Counted from the stretch's first letter, positions 22,154-33,935 are shown. The stretch is 64,000 nt of DNA from Omphalotus guepiniiformis (GCA_028554645.1 JAQOOI010000051.1:186001-250000), one strand, 5' to 3'. Numbers and translations: made by a program. The notes: a model not told the origin generated them from the letters alone.

Positions 22154-23100
22154 AGCCCATTAGACTTAGAACAGCTAGGAGCCGATAATATCCTAGGAAT
22201 TGATAACGTTCGAAAGCACAACGCCTTGAACATATCATTTGTTGGAGCGTGCTGGGCTGCTCATAGTTGCAATCGCAGAATTGAAGTATCATGCCGTAAA
22301 TGACATTTAGAACACGAAGTAACACAATGAAAGAATTGCATTATGATAATCTGTCGTTTAGATGATTAGTCTCGAGGAGTTCCAACCAGTGAATGAGATG
22401 TATCTTACCTGCTGTTGCCTTATATCCAGTGGACATGCTGAGAGTATTGCGCTATTGTCGTTGAGAGGGTGATGATTCGTTTCGACACGACTCCAGGCAA
22501 ATCCGCTATTTTCGCGAAGGCACACACGCAAACGGCAAACGGTGCCAGAAAAGTGGTGGGCACCTTTCGCGACGTGTGGGGACCGTGTCCAACTGCAACG
22601 AAAAGTGACCGGCATGATTCATGCCATTCAAAGATGACCATGCGCGACTGGTTACGTCCAGAAAAGGGCGAAACGTTGAGGATGAGGCGCAGCACCCTTT
22701 TCGCATTCTGAAAATAACGAATTCCGTGCCACCCATGCGGGTGTACGACTTGAGGAAACAAACCGTTCGCCGGTTTCAACAAACTCGTGCCCCAAACTTT
22801 TTCTCTCTTCCAAAATCCATCTCGAAACCATCACCCCATATGAGTGTACATTGTTCCTAATCACTTCTGACGATGAAGCACTCTTCGCCTTTTCACCTTT
22901 TCTGGCCACCATCATCACACAAGCATCATCAGTGGCGTCCATCAGCCGCGTCGTCTTGAGCGGATATCATACCTCGGCGGGAAGTGTGGCGGTTGTTCGC
23001 GAATTCTGATCACCACAGCGAGGACGGCTAAAGTTGCTCAAGGGGCACGTGCTCCCAGCTTTTATCCTGGGTATTATGACTTTAGCGAAGGAGGAGAGCG
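22154..23100. other. No gene recognised
   Basis: Several short overlapping open frames on both strands, none with a recognisable domain. On the minus strand this lies downstream of the kinesin fragment but does not supply the expected rest of the motor domain. Confidence 0.4.
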
Positions 23101-23102
23101 AC

Positions 23103-23590
23103 CTATTTATCGCTCCGCTCTCTGCCATCCGCGGTGGTCGTTCCCAGTGTGTTCATTGTTCTAGTGTTCTTGAGCTCGTCGACGATAGTTATTTGGTTCG
23201 TGAGGACTGCGTGGGAGCGGGATGAGGAGCGTGATGAGGAGAGGTTGAGGAGTGTTGAGCCAACCCGAACAGTTTCGTAGGGCTTTGGTGAAGAGAGAAT
23301 AAAAGTCGATAATGAAGGGGAGTGGAAGAAGAGTGAGATTTGTGACGTAGACTGTTCTTTGGGTGTCTCTTGGATGAGGAGTGTACGGGAGGATTGTTTA
23401 GGATTGAGGAGGTCGAATGCTTCGGCTTTGTAGATCTCCACGTATGACATGCTCGGTGATACGTCTGCTGCGCTGTGTGCGAAGAACCACTCAAAGACGC
23501 GCGCGATGACCCCTAGGTCGTCCTTTGAAGCTTTCTCCAAGGATAGATCGGACGAGACCCATACTTGGTGGGAATGTGAGGTCGTGTATG
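23103..23590 (-). pseudogene. Kinesin motor-domain fragment
   Basis: A minus-strand frame reads DDLGVIARVFEWFF, then MSYVEIYKAEAFDLLNP, later YETVRVGSTLLN and SSRSSSRSHAVLTNQITI. These match the central kinesin motor, including the switch I SSRSH motif. The switch II DLAGSE motif should follow within about 30 residues but is absent; the frame ends in unrelated residues at 23103. The P-loop half is missing upstream, where the frame runs into sequence of repeat copy 2 (WFKGYQLLISMRISTQWDG is repeat-derived). A fragment of about 160 residues out of a roughly 330-residue motor, fused to a repeat, is not expected to be functional. Confidence 0.7.
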
Positions 23591-23619
23591 AGGACATGGA
23601 GTCGATTGGTATAAGTACC

Positions 23620-25121
23620 GAGGTACCATCCCATTGGGTAGAAATCCGCATAGATATTAGCAACTGATATCCCTTGAACCAGCTTTTGGTGTTGAGCTTC
23701 TCGAGCATCGCAAGGTAACATGAAAAGCCTTAGTACCATTTCACCGCTGCTCTCGAGGCAGTAGCGCCCAGCTCTCATGTTTGGAAGCATTGGGTTCAAA
23801 GCCTCGTCAAACTATGCGCACTCTTCCACCTACAAAAACACAATGCGTCGAGGTTTCAACTCGAGTTCGCGGGCCCATTAAGTCACGCCAGCATGTCCGC
23901 CTGTCGCGAGCCCAACGCCTCGAGGTATAGACTCAGGTTTGGGTTCGTTTTTACTGATCCTTGGTACTGGTAAGCGTTTCTCGTCGAGTACGCGATGCTA
24001 TCAGGCAGAGGAAGTAATGAATATCATGATTTGCAACTAGAAATCAAATAATTCGAACGAAATACCTTGCAACTCGGAGCCCCTATCATCTTCCGCGCAT
24101 GCAACACTTTTGCAAACACAGCTCGACCATCGCGCTCGCTGCACCTTCTAAGATCAACGAGTAGCCCTGTAGCCCTGAGACGCCGCCTGAAATCATCGTA
24201 AACGGAAGTAAGAGTTGTTTAAGACTCGTCGACGGAGTATCGATACGTTTGAATGTAGAGATCCAGCTTGGGGTGGGATGGCAAAAGGTGTGCATGACCG
24301 GTAGAGTACGTAGTGGTGCTGAGGCAGATGCAAAAGCAGCTAGAGACCGAAGACGCGCACAACCCGCCGTCCGACCCGCTCTACCCGATAGCCAAGAGAC
24401 TGGCCTTCCAGCAAGACTTGTGACCCGCGCAATCGAGCCTAGAGACCTCAATTTCCACGATGACAGTCGGAGAGGCGAATAAGAACCAGCAGACGAGAAG
24501 AAGGCTGCGAGGAATTTATGCGCCAGAAACCGTTGCAAATTGTCAAAAAAAGGATCAAGGTAGGAGCTAAAGAAGAAGCTGTCTGAGGCGCAAATGATCA
24601 GTTCAAGATGTATCAGCAACGCTGTGCCGTTCAGCTCACTCTTCTCAGCATGCCAGAGCGCAAACAAGTCGCCCCAGGCGCATCAATCCGGTCTTGGTGG
24701 CCAATACAGCCCCCTTCAATCTCCTCTTCCAACTCTTCCAGTCCTGAATCGATGCAAGTATTTGATATCCTGCTTTGATCCGCGTCAGTTTTCCATGAGC
24801 TTTAGAACATATCATAGAAAATGAGGATTTTTACCGTTTATTCTACCCAGCCTCGTTCCCTACTACACTGTATTGATTCTTCTCATGATACAAAGCACAG
24901 GAGACCGGGCGGGTTGAATAACTTAGATCCATGTGCGAGCAGGCAACGCTGGTATAGTATGTGGTAGTGAATAATTAAGAGCGAGGTGAGTACGCATGGC
25001 GACTGGAGGTCTTGAGCGAAACAGGTCCGGGACGTCCCACGCACGCGCTGCTGGTGGACGGTCACGTGGCTGGTTAGGGCGGGTATGTTATAATTAGTCG
25101 GAATGGCCGCAAACCAATCTA
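23620..25121 (-). repeat. Dispersed repeat family, copy 2 (inverted)
   Basis: In reverse complement this matches copies 1 and 4. It has the LVQGI-encoding tail (23620-23700), the CTCGAGGTATAGACTCAGG segment (about 23925), the CGTCGACGGAGTATC block (about 24228) and MFALWHAEKSELNGTAL (start at 24667). It also has CATATCATAGAAAATGAGGA (about 24808) and the GGACGTCCCACGCACGCGC end (about 25031). The outer left end runs into the kinesin fragment. Confidence 0.75.
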
Positions 25122-25402
25122 TCGATGCAATTATATTTGATATCCTGCTGTGATCCGCGCCAGTTTTCCATGAGCTTTAGAACATATCATAGAAAATGAG
25201 AATTTTTACCGTTTATTCTACCCAGCCTCGTTCCCTACTGATACTGTATTGATTCTTCTCATGATACAAAGCACAGGAGACCAGGCGGGTTGAATAACTT
25301 AGATCCATGTGCGAGCAGGCAACGCTGGTATAGTATGCGGTAGTGAATAATTAAGAGCGAAAAGCGTGGCATGAGTATGCATGGGCGGCATGGCGACTGG
25401 AA
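24749..25402 (+). repeat. Tandem repeat of the end of copy 2 (period ~373 bp)
   Basis: Both units start TCGATGCAA (24749 and 25122), then run through TTTGATATCCTGCT, GAGCTTTAGAACATATCATA, the CAGCCTCGTTCCCTACT segment and GCATGGCGACTGGA. The second unit has a small insertion in its second half and ends at about 25402. Confidence 0.85.
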
Positions 25403-25507
25403 CTTAGTCCATTCCGCGACGTCTCACGTGAGGTCGGTATCTCGTCAGCCGATCATGATCCGACATCTTCTTGAAGTTCTTCACTTTTCAACGCCGAGTT
25501 TGAGCAT

Positions 25508-25690
25508 CCTCTATTAATAAGGAGTGTTTAAAATATCACGCACCTGATGTCCGCAATAGTGAATCGAAGAATGAGGGTCCATATCATACCGAGTATGAGT
25601 TTAAGATTGCCGTCGATGATATCTGTAGGCGAATTCAGGAGTTGCACAAGAGGTTTAGACAAGATGCTCGCCTTCTGGACCAATATTTGT
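25508..25690 (+). CDS. Short coding-like fragment, unrecognised
   Basis: An open frame reads KYHAPDVRNSESKNEG, then EYEFKIAVDDICRRIQELHK, and stops at 25688-25690 just after QYL. The composition is protein-like and helical but only about 55 residues long. It has no clear start and may be an exon of a decayed gene. Confidence 0.3.
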
Positions 25691-26402
25691 GAGTTTCACG
25701 CCTCTTGAAGTGATAAATTCCAGAGCTTTGTTGATCAACCCCAGTAAGATTGGCTGGTACAGTAAAGCCTTCTATGTACTAGCTTCTGCTTCAAGAGGGA
25801 GTAAAAGCTTCTGGCATGTTTCAGTATTCTCATTATGTTTCCGATTTCTTCCAATGCATATTAGTAAAGGCCGTGTAGGCAAGCACATACAGTACATGAT
25901 CGCGGGCTGGTCGAGCTTGAGCTTGATTACTCGTCGATAAGTCAACAAGGTCGTAGACAAGCCCGCGGCTGCATGAGGTATCCTCATGGTTCTGCCCGCA
26001 AAGAGATCAGAGAAGACGGGAGAGCATGATCGCAAGGAGGAAAACGGAGGGTAATGAACGGACTCGAGCACAAGGAAAACAGAGGTAACGAACGGATTCG
26101 AGTACACGTACGATAGATGACATTGTACGCGTATATAAGCCTATGATGAAGTAAACTGAAAGCAAAGCAAGATCTGGAAGCGAGGCGCGAATTTGGAACG
26201 ATTTGCATGTGTGACTACATTTTGACCGGAACAGCAGAATTTGGCTTCTAGTTTCATATCATGGTCACCTATTGCATCTGACAGAACAGAAGTTCAGTGT
26301 ACCTCGACTTCTTGGAGCTCCCCCACTCGATTGTATCATAATCTCGATGAATTTCAGTTTCAACGTCTTGCCTAATAGTCATTGCATGGTGCTAGCACAA
26401 AG
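25691..26402. other. No gene recognised
   Basis: Open frames here overlap on both strands and show no domain. The segment ends at the stop of the DUF6534 gene. Confidence 0.4.
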
Positions 26403-27438
26403 TTATTTAGTTTCCAGTTGAGAAAACATTCCAGGAAAACCTACCGGTGCGTTAACAGGTAGCTCATCTCCCTGCGCCCAGGGGTGATTGAAGTGGAGCG
26501 ACGTGATAAACGAGTTCTGAGCAGCATGAGTCGAAGCACGAAGGTTCTCCCGGGCATCGAGACTAACAGATGTAAGTGAGTACAACAATCAAATAGCATA
26601 GAACGGTGCACCTTACGCGGCATAGAAGGAGTTGGTATACACTAGTTTAACGTGGATCAGCCGAAAAGTCCGATCTCCAGATACAATCAGACTTACAACG
26701 AGCAAGAGCGCAGTAGAACGTGATATAGACGAAAGTATTGGGCCAGACGGATATCTGCCACTAAAACATTAAGAATTTGCCAATGAAATACAAGAGGATG
26801 TGTACCCACCGAAATGAGAGAGGCGACAGCGCAAAACCTTGAATAAGTAATCAGTCTTATGCTAGATATGAATGTCAAGTCTTACGCGCGGTAACAAGTC
26901 CAGTCTGCAGGCAATAGTAAATTAGGCGATTCATAATGGCATCCGTACTTTGCGGCGATGGTCAGTGAGCGGAACAATCACAGTGCACCGAGGAAATCTT
27001 TGCTTACCTCTTCATACCCGACTTTGCTTTGCGTAGAAAGAAGACCAATGTGAGAGTAATGAAAATGTCTGCGCTGAAATTTAGCACGTTAACTACCTTC
27101 GAAACATTCTGTGATGAAGTCAGAAACTTCCATGACAATCTCTGTGAACAGAGCGCACGCCAAGAGCCGGAAGTTTGGAAAAGGATTTGATAGACCAGCT
27201 ACAATACAGTATCAGAGTCAATTCAAGTCATTCAAGTCACACCAGAGTGATTCCCCTACGATTTAGCGAAGTATGCTGTGCAACAAAAGGTGAAAATGTG
27301 TTGAACACTTACTGATGGTCGTTCCAAAGCTCCCGAACACGACGAGGAGCTAAACATCGAACAATTAGAGTGCTCGGTTGATTCTCGTCTAAACTCAAAG
27401 ATATCTCCCACTTTGGCACCTATTTCCCTTGCAACCAT
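26403..27438 (-). CDS. DUF6534-type integral membrane protein, shortened
   Basis: Minus-strand exons spell the conserved C-terminal half of this basidiomycete membrane-protein family. First comes a hydrophobic DIFITLTLVFLSTQSKVGYEE helix end (about 27000-27060), then MNRLIYYCLQTGLVTA (about 26885-26935). FCAVASLISV follows (about 26830), then WPNTFVYITFYCALAR (about 26700-26755), and finally SLDARENLRAS before a C-terminal tail ending FPGMFSQLETK at 26403. Short introns separate these helices. The N-terminal part (ATG at 27438, MVAREIGAKVGDIFE) is followed by only a weak hydrophobic stretch; the first few expected helices are not seen. The gene may be truncated at its 5' side. The family has about seven membrane segments and unknown function. 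Confidence 0.6.
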
Positions 27439-27544
27439 TACACAGAGTTTGCCTATGTGTAAATTCCTCTGGCTCCACTAAGTGCACTTCTGTCTCCTGC
27501 CCCTGAGACCGTTGCTTTATCAAGTTTACTTATGCCCATGTGTT

Positions 27545-27700
27545 AATACTTAACTCAATGAATATAATATAACCTGCTCTTTCGCAATAACTTTGCAGAA
27601 TAGCTGCCAAGAATCTCAGCCATATGTTACAAGCTTAACTCCATGAATCTAGTATAACGTGCTCTTTTGCAATAATATTGCAGACTAGGTGCCAAGGGAA
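27545..27700 (+). repeat. Imperfect tandem repeat, period ~84 bp
   Basis: Two units, near 27548 and 27632, share CTTAACT(C)AATGAAT, TATAAC-TGCTCTTT-GCAATAA and TTGCAGA-TAG-TGCCAAG. They lie between two minus-strand genes and have no visible coding function. Confidence 0.75.
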
Positions 27701-27723
27701 TTCAAACCGACATTCATGCTACG

Positions 27724-29124
27724 CTACATTGGATGCCGCCCTTTGTCAACTACTTCACTCCAAAGGGAAAACATTCCAAGACCGTTTGTCCAGCGACTCT
27801 TCTTCGCTTTCTCATGCTGAATCGTCTCCAGAGGTGAGGCCTCTGTCATGAGGTCCTTGTCCGACTTGAACCCATTCTCGACCCATCGAAACAGCCCTGC
27901 AGCACTGTATTGCACAAATGAATACCGATTTTCACCCTCCAGAACGGGAAGATTGGAATGTGTAAGCAGGGCGGAGGGTATGAGGATTGTTGAGCCGGGG
28001 GGGAAGCGGATGACCAGACCCAGATCCCACAGCACCAGATGGCCGCCGCGGTCTGGATTAAACGATCCAAGTGCGGTGATGGCGCACCATCCCCACGCAA
28101 GGTTGCCGCTATCTGTGTGTGGATAGGTTTGGGTCTTCCTATATGATTCGAACGTGGTTGTGGCAAAAGCTTCAAAAGCACCTGGGGTATATGAGTCCAG
28201 CAATAAAGCATGATGGGTAACACCGCGTACAATTCGCAAAGCCTGCAAGGCGACGGAAGGCAGGATGGGATAGAAGAGCTAGAAGATCCAGGAGCATGGT
28301 TTTTGATTGGCGCAGTACACCCGGTTGCTGGCATAGAGCTAGTTTAGTCCACCTGAAAATGAGAGAGGATTTGGACACCCGCCTTTTGGCCGCCGCCGTA
28401 TGAAATGCCGATCGCAACCGCAGGGAAATCGCCGCGGCGGTGATTGGCCTGTTTTCTGTGAAGCTGGCCTTTCGTCGTACCGTCTCCACCGCAGCAGCAG
28501 CTTCTTCCATAAGTCCGTCCCAATCGTCTCCGTGTGGTCGACCTGCGAGTACAGCGATGATGCGCCCGCGCCTGTCAACAATCGCATGACATTTTCTATC
28601 GGACGAGATATCAGTGCAGCTACCGGAAAAGAATGCCCCGGGTAAACGTACCGTCCGTCCCATTCTACCAGCTTGAGGTTGTAGCCGTCACCTAGATCCT
28701 TCAGATACTTCGCATGCGACTTCTCCAGAGCCAATCGAATACCCGCCCAACCGGACGAATTAACCGGCAAGTTTTCCGTCGCGAAACCCTCATCTACCTC
28801 CACAACAGTTGCACAGGACGCCTTGCGACGCGCTACGCTCTTCAAACGAGTTTCTAAGAGCTCCTGGAGTTTGCGCCGCTTTTCTTCCCTCTTGATGCGA
28901 TTCCTTGCACGTTTCCGCTTACGGCGCGCAAGCTGTCCAGTAGAATCTTGGCATGGGTCTTCGGCATCTGAGGCATCGCTGTCGCTGTCGAGGGAGGCCG
29001 GGGTAAAAGGCGTGGGCAAGGGGGGGAGAAAGTCAAAGTGAACGGAGGGTTGATCGCATTGAAGTGGCCTACAGCTATGGTTGCGAGGTGTTGGGGTTGA
29101 GGAATGGAGGGCAAAAAGAATCAA
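27724..29124 (-). pseudogene. 2OG-Fe(II) dioxygenase-like gene with frameshift and deletion
   Basis: Exon 1 (28652-29124) has a Lys/Arg-rich segment and ends LKLVEWDGR. The 56-nt intron 28596-28651 joins it to KCHAIVDRRGRIIAVLAGRP. The next segment needs a frame change near 28460-28480 to read GDFPAVAIGISYGGGQ. After a probable 49-nt intron (about 28190-28240) comes AFEAFATTTFESYRK, then the catalytic-looking core: HTDSGN with an HxD, GWCAITALGSFNPDRGGHL, FPPGSTILIPSALLTHSN with the distal His, and RYSF with the Arg. HxD-H-R is the 2OG-Fe(II) oxygenase signature. About 30 residues usual for this mushroom family appear to be missing just before HTD. The family is expanded in mushrooms, and a relation to TET/JBP enzymes is possible but not shown. 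This copy is probably inactive despite intact metal ligands. Confidence 0.6.
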
Positions 29125-29231
29125 CGTAGCAGGTACGAAACCGACCCCCTCACGTGACTTCCAAGATATTTACCAGAACAATCATCAAACCGGTACCAAA
29201 CGGTTTGCGCTTTGACTCTCTTCCTCCACCC
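29125..29231. promoter_or_regulatory. Short bidirectional promoter region
   Basis: Only 107 bp separate the start codon of the minus-strand dioxygenase-like gene (29124) from the ATG of the plus-strand FunK1 gene (29232). It includes a CACGTG palindrome at 29151-29156 (E-box-like). Shared or overlapping promoters are inferred from the arrangement. Confidence 0.5.
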
Positions 29232-32200
29232 ATGTCTATACCATCTCGTGTGCAATCTGCCATCGTAAGGCCGACTGCCATCGTAAGGCCGACTTTTACG
29301 CCACATTCTGTCCCGCAGCATGCCGCTGCTCTTAACATAACTCCTCCCAGTCTAAAAGCTGCTTCTCAGCCAAACCCGAAAGAGCACCATGCAGTGGAAG
29401 TCGTCAACACCTATCTCATAGAGGACATCAGAGGTCGTATTACTCTGTCTTTCAGTGATTTTCTTGATGTCATTCTACGACTACCGTCGGACGAATATAC
29501 CAAGTTCTCCGACAAGATGCGCGAAAGGTTCAGGCATGCCATTGACGACCCGAAAATGAAAAAATGCCGCGTTGCGTGGGGGAATTACATGTTTCTTTTC
29601 CAAGATGCAAGCAATGCAGTCAGCGAGCAAGTTCTTTGTGCTGCCTTAGTGGAGCTTTTTAACGCTGCGATGGCCGCCCTGTTCAACGAAAGCAGTATAC
29701 CTCCCCTGGTGTTCTACGATAGGTCTGAGAAAATTATGGGTGGCTCATACACGGAGCGCAAACCAGACATCGTTGTGATGTCGGCGAGTCATGGATACGA
29801 GAAGGAAGTCGTAGACCGCATGAAGCTACGCTGGCCTGTGCTTCTCTACTTCATAGAAGTGAAACGGAAAAAGACCGCATTGGAACGGGGTCGAATTATC
29901 ACGAAGAAGGGTACGTTTTCACCTCTCTTTCACGGGCTGACAAAGTTAATTCCTCTGGCGGTGGCAGGCAAAAAATCCCAGGACGCAGCCGCTGTGGAAG
30001 AGGACGCGACGAACTATCTGGATTTCAATCGGTCTTTAGGAGCTGTATCGATAACGGAGAGTGGTCAAGCTTCAGCCTCTGATGATATCGATGGGAAAGC
30101 GTCCAGCAAGAAGAGAAAGAGACTCTGTAAGGTGGTCTTTGCCCCAGTCGGTCAATTCTAATTTCTACTGGTATTATAGTGGATCGTCCCCAACCCACAC
30201 TATCAGATCTAGAGTCCCGTGGTCGCAGCCGAACTTCAGCCGCAGGTGCGTTTCTTTCCCGTCTTTCTGCACTATCTTCTCATCTGGGTTTCTAGGTCCT
30301 TCAAATTCACGACCATTAGCAAGTCGTCCGCGGGTATACGGAGGGTCGACCACTCGATCAAGAAAGTCCGGCCCTCGTGCATCGACGACCAGTCGCTCGC
30401 GTGGTCCTTCGGTGACTCGTGTATTGCGCTCGTCTGTACGCACTCCTGCTTCCACCCACGCATCGACCTCTGCTCTTCGAAGTGATTACGATGTGCCATC
30501 CGCGGCCAGGGCCTCATATGATCTTGTTTCGACAAATGGATTCGTTGCTTCTCAACAAAATGTCAACGAAATGATCGCCTCTGAAAGTTCTGTTCTCGCT
30601 GACGTGGTCAGCGGGCGTGGCGACCACCCGGTCACGCCTCCCCGCCAGGCTATGATGGCCCTTCAGGACGACGTCGGTGATGCTACTGGTGACCAGAAGA
30701 GGCAAAAGATCGATGAGGGTGCTGAGATTGTCCCCAGAAATGGCCGGAAACAAGACCTACCAATAGGCTATGGTTGCGAGATGGATATCGAAGTTGAGAA
30801 AAAGCTTCACGGTTCGAAGCTTGTTACTCATGTCCTGCTTCAATGTGCTGGATATGCGCTCGAGATGCTGTCAGCCGGTGTCATTAGGGACCATACCATT
30901 GGGATGGTGGTCGATGACCACTTCCTTCAACTCGCCTATTACGACCGCTCGAAAGTTATGCTTTCGGAGCCCATAGACCTGTTCAAAGGAGGGGGGTTGG
31001 TCCAGCTGCTAGCCGTTTTACACCAGCTTGCTGAGCTACCACGCTTGAAACGCGGTCCTTTCCCGGCAGACGATTGGAAATTAGCAGCTTTAGTTCCGGC
31101 TCCTGTTAGCCATGATGCCAGGAAGGAAGCCACAAATAGCGGCAGGGCTGTAGCCAGCAAGGTCACTGCCAAGAGCAGTGGTATCGCAGTCAACGAAGGA
31201 CCCGCATTGAGTGACGATAATGCAGGCACGGATGGAACTACGGCGAACGACAATTCGGCAGTTGATGCTGCCAGCGATAGAGAAGACCTATATCCAATGC
31301 TCGCTCCAAACTTCAATCCAATGTACCTGGTTAGCACAGACAAAAAGAAAGGCAAGACGAAACCGGCTGTCACGCACGACGCGCACCCTGGTTCGGATGC
31401 ATTCTTGGGGTGTAAGCTGATGTTGGACAAAGATGTGGAGCTTGAGCTTCAAGAGGTCATCTACCGAGCTCACGGCATCATAGGTCGTGGAACTACCGTC
31501 CTCCTTGCCAAGTGTCCGCCAGAATTGAAGAAGAAGTGGAATCATCACAGTGACGAGGTCATCGTGAAGATCAGCTTTCCTGGTGCAGAGCGGGAAGCTG
31601 AGGATGATATATGCGCGAAAGCGTTGAATACCGTAGACAAGCTCGGGGAGGCTCATTTATGGGTGAAGAACAATCTTCCCAACATTCTCTACTCCCATAC
31701 ATATGAGTATGCGGACGATACGCCGCAGTGCCGAATTCGCGACTTTCTGAAGAGGATGAACAGGGATGATGAATACCCATACGAGATGCGTAATGTTCGT
31801 ATAACTGTCCAAGAGGTCCTTTCGCCCATCACGGAGTTGAATAGCTGGATCGAGTTTGTTCAGGTCTTCCTCGACATTGTCCAGGTTCATCGGTGGCTTG
31901 TTGACCACCCCAAAGTACTTCATCGGGACCTCAGTCAGGCGAATATCATGTTTCGCCGGACTGACGAGAGAGTGTACGGTGTCTTGAATGACTTTGATCT
32001 GTCATCATATCTGCCGCCTAGCGGCACCCCGTCATCACAGCAGCGCACTGGCACCAAACCTTTCATGGCACTTGATTTGCTTGCCGAACAATGGGATTTA
32101 GGCCACCTCTATCGACACGACCTCGAGGCATTAACTTATGTAATGCTCATCGTCTGCTGCCATTATGATATGGATGAAGGGTCATCTGGTCTTCGCCTGA

Positions 32201-32580
32201 CGGAAATACGTCCATATGATGGTTGGTTCACGGATCACCCCGGGAAGGTATATGAGACGAAAAGGGGTTTGTATGAGAACAAACCACAGCCAATTCCTGT
32301 TACAAATTTCTTCAAGCCTTTCGAGCCCTGCCTGCGAGACCTGCTCTTTATGCTCAGGAGGGGGATCACCCAGAAAATGATCTATCACACACAGCTCTAT
32401 ACTGCTCGTGATGGCAAAACATCGATCTTTGACTGGGACACACTCGACAACACTGTCACGTATGAGGCCTTCATCGAAGCTCTGCTGGCTATTGGTGGCA
32501 ACGCTGTAGTGGTAGTTTATCTCGAACCTTTGCCTCTTAAGCGTGAAGATTTCGAGCTGCCGTCGAAGATGGTAGACTGA
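29232..32580 (+). CDS. FunK1-type fungal protein kinase, complete (1062 aa)
   Basis: Exons 29232-29910, 29968-30126, 30180-30245 and 30296-32580 join in frame to 3189 nt. The N-terminal region contains YTERKPDIVVM and LLYFIEVKRKK, conserved in FunK1 proteins. A Ser/Arg/Thr-rich linker follows. The kinase core has the Lys-type strand EVIVKISFPG, the catalytic loop VLHRDLSQANIMF (about residue 843) and DFDLSSYLPP in place of DFG. It continues with the substrate-side GTKPFMALDLL and the C-lobe HDLEALTYVMLIVCC. ATG 29232 is chosen because the frame upstream offers only a GTG. The repeat GCCATCGTAAGGCCGACT occurs twice early in the gene. FunK1 kinases are a large, mostly uncharacterised family of mushroom fungi. 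The frame is intact and the HRD, N and DFD residues are present, so this copy is probably functional. Confidence 0.85.
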
Positions 32581-33035
32581 ACTTGGCTTCATCGTTCTCG
32601 AGATCTATATCCAACGTACCTTCAATACCCTCGCTTTCTTCTCTCGCTTTCTTCTAGGAACTGGCACACGATGTACTCAATTCACACTCGCTTTCTACCT
32701 AGCCCACAATGTACTTTACGCACGACGACATTAGAATAGAATAGAGTCAATGAAACATCCAATCGATGATATGCGACCATGGCTTCTGCAGTGTATATGA
32801 ACTGGACTTGATGTCACCGGCGTTTACTAGCACTCAGAAGAAATTATCACCGTTGATGGTGATCAGTTGCAGAGCCGACATAGCCGCCCGTCCAAGCGAA
32901 CATTTTCACATCACGGGATCAAGTTACACACAAGAAGTCGCGTCGCGACTTGCTGTTCTGTGTTCAAGGACAGGAAATCATACATTAATCATGTATTATA
33001 TTAATGGATGTGATTGTCACTAAAGTTTCCTGGTT
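32581..33035. other. No gene recognised
   Basis: 3' flank of the FunK1 gene up to repeat copy 3, containing a duplicated CTCGCTTTCTTCT motif. No supported frame. Confidence 0.5.
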
Positions 33036-33935
33036 AAAGGACATACTTATGAATGCTAATGCCACGTACCACTGAGTCTTCTACTTCCTTACAAGCCACG
33101 TCCATGGCCTCCATGGCAGAGTGGGTCAGTGCTCCAGCTGCAGAAATGCGTGAGCAGCGTGTCTAATGCAAGAATAGGACTGCGCACCGATTCAATCCTC
33201 CCAAGATTGATGAGGTCCGAAGTTTTGCCTTCTTTTAGGCCGCCTGAAACCACCATAAACGGAAGTAAGAGTTGTTTGAGACTCGTCGACGGAGTATCCA
33301 TACGGTTGGATGTGGAGATCCAGCTTGGGGTGGGATGGAAAAAGGTGTGCATGACCGGTAGAGCACATAGAGCACGTAGTGGTGCTGAGGCAGATGCAAA
33401 AGCAGCTAGAGACCGAAGACGTGCACAACCCGCCGTCCGACCCGCTCTACCCGATAGCCAAGAGACTGGCCTTCCACTGCAAGACTTGTGACCCGCGCAA
33501 TCGAAACTAGAGACCTCAATTTCCACGAGGACAGTCGGGGAGGCGAGCAAGAGCCAGCAGACGAGAAGAAGGCTGCGAGGAATTTATGCGCCAGAAACCG
33601 TTGCAAATTGTCAAAAAAAGGATCAAGGTAGGAGCTAAAGAAGAAGCTGTCTGAGGCGCAAATGATCAGTTCAAGATGTATCAGCAACGCTGTGCCGTTC
33701 AGCTCACTCTTCTCAGCATGCCAGAGCGCAAACAAGTCGCCCCAGGCGCATCAATCCGGTCTTGGTGGCCAATACAGCCCCCTTCAATCTCCTCTTCCAA
33801 CTCTTCCAGTCCTGAATCGATGCAATTATATTTGATATCCTGCTGTGATCCGCATCAGTTTTCCATGAGCTTTAGAACATATATTATCATAGAAAATGAG
33901 AATTTTTACCGTTTATTCTACCCAGCCTCGGTTAT
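33036..33935 (-). repeat. Dispersed repeat family, copy 3 (inverted)
   Basis: In reverse complement this matches copy 4 from about 38000 to 38560, and also 39170-39360. It contains the CCACGTACCACTGAGTCTTC end (33061), the CGTCGACGGAGTATCC block and the MFALWHAEKSELNGTAL frame (start at 33735). It stops abruptly after CCCAGCCTCGG (33930), where other copies continue with TTCCCTACT. It ends next to the hypothetical gene at 34060. Confidence 0.8.

Noticed and set aside
29154..29231. FunK1 start at 29154
   Set aside because: The codon at 29154 is GTG. The first ATG in frame is 29232, which also leaves room for a promoter.
30770..32592. Numerous antisense open frames across the FunK1 gene
   Set aside because: Shadows of a long, well-supported coding exon, with no independent features.
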